Shown here: positions 6,762-7,032 of the stretch, piece after piece
Position numbering within the stretch: the first letter of the stretch is position 1
Layout of the letters: each line of letters starts with the position of its first letter
Origin: an uncultured Bacteroidota bacterium
GTDB lineage: Bacteria > Bacteroidota > Bacteroidia > NS11-12g > UBA955
Direction: 5' to 3'
Assembly: GCA_903953615.1 (NCBI GenBank)
Contig: CAJBKH010000366.1
Coordinates: 1-7,032, forward strand
DNA: 7,032 nucleotides
Position numbers and translations under genes: made by a program
Notes under the pieces: generated by a model
Seen by the model: only the letters and a program-made list of their open reading frames with translations
Databases searched by the model: none
What the model was told of the DNA's origin: nothing

Positions 6762-6822
6762 ACAAATTGTTTCATAATAGTATAATTGCATTTATGATAC
6801 ATTGTCGTTTTTACACCCAAAT

Positions 6823-7032
6823 TTAACCACCAATGATTTTAGCAATGGCATTGTTGTATAAGTTCTTATACGACTCAATGCTGCCATAGCTTTCGCTGTT
6901 AATTACCATATCGGCACCTTTAACGGTTCCAATGTGCAGCACTTCAACTCCCATGGTTTTAATAGCAGATTCAAATGCCGTTTTATTTTCTGGTTTTACA
7001 GAAACAGTAATTCTACCTTGTGCCTCGCCAAA
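6823..7032 (-). CDS. purL: Phosphoribosylformylglycinamidine synthase, C-terminal end (5' partial)
   Basis: Sixty-nine residues are visible, running off the right edge of the window and ending in TAA at 6823-6825. The segment starts FGEAQGRITVSVKPEN, which matches the conserved F-G-E-x-Q-x-R-x-x-V-S-V motif of the C-terminal AIRS-like domain of PurL. It continues with a G-V-E-V-L-H-I-G-T-V segment and ends YGSIESYKNLYNNAIAKIIGG, like the C-termini of stand-alone Bacteroidota PurL proteins. The enzyme catalyses the ATP-dependent amidation of FGAR to FGAM in de novo purine synthesis, in the cytoplasm. The absence of a glutaminase domain after this point argues for the small PurL form, which needs PurQ and PurS, rather than the large fused form. 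It is co-directional with the nuclease gene, which has its own promoter, so an operon link is unlikely. Confidence 0.85.
   Translation of the reverse strand, partial: FGEAQGRITVSVKPENKTAFESAIKTMGVEVLHIGTVKGADMVINSESYGSIESYKNLYNNAIAKIIGG

Larger units (their letters stand above)
6637..6822. other. Intergenic region between purL and the nuclease gene
   Basis: This 186-base A/T-rich gap contains the nuclease promoter and GTTAA cluster in its left and middle parts. The part next to purL (about 6762-6822) has only weak inverted repeats: AAACAA-A-TTGTTT at 6760-6772, and TCATAA/TTATGA arms at 6772-6777 and 6792-6797. Neither is followed by a convincing T-run, so the purL terminator is not clear. 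No small ORF with recognisable features was found here on either strand. Confidence 0.6.

Noticed and set aside
6772..6797. TCATAA/TTATGA inverted repeat as the purL terminator
   Set aside because: The arms are only 6 bp of weak A/T-rich pairs with a 14-base loop and no T-run after them, so this is likely chance in an A/T-rich gap.

Overview
The window looks like chromosomal DNA from a member of the Bacteroidota. The evidence is low GC content, two large secreted proteins ending in type IX secretion (Por/T9SS) C-terminal sorting domains, A-rich start regions without clear Shine-Dalgarno sequences, and a promoter matching the Bacteroidota pattern TTG-N17-TAnnTTTG. A free-living, surface-active lineage is plausible, but genus cannot be read from this sequence.

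Layout from left to right. (1) Positions 2-1738 (+) hold the 3' part of a secreted or surface protein: a LamG-type lectin fold, six copies of a roughly 50-residue cysteine-paired repeat, an Ig-like module and a T9SS sorting domain. (2) At 1755-2426 (+), 16 bases downstream, is a FrnE-type DsbA-family thiol oxidoreductase with a CPFC motif. (3) At 2439-2882 (+), 12 bases further on and in the same reading frame, is a small SET-domain protein with no usable ATG and apparently a TTG start. (4) At 2879-3679 (-) is a class I SAM-dependent methyltransferase that converges on and overlaps the SET gene by 4 bases. (5) At 3730-6636 (-) is a 968-residue ExeM/NucH-like extracellular nuclease. Its parts are a signal peptide, a beta-rich N-terminal domain, a Calx-beta-like domain, an OB-fold, an endonuclease/exonuclease/phosphatase (EEP) catalytic domain and a T9SS sorting domain. 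(6) At 6637-6822 is an intergenic region carrying the nuclease promoter and a striking cluster of GTTAA repeats. (7) At 6823-7032 (-) is the C-terminal end of purL.

The genes are mostly unrelated housekeeping and accessory functions. The two secreted proteins share the T9SS export route. The nuclease probably degrades extracellular DNA for nutrients or matrix turnover, and the methyltransferase lies directly downstream of it on the same strand.

The most interesting signals are non-coding. One is a perfect 14-bp-arm palindrome whose arm contains the methyltransferase start codon and a -7 promoter match. The other is a cluster of same-orientation GTTAA/TTAAC elements just upstream of the nuclease -33 element, reminiscent of direct-repeat response-regulator sites such as Pho boxes. 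I saw no CRISPR array, transposase, tRNA, rRNA or clear new defence system.
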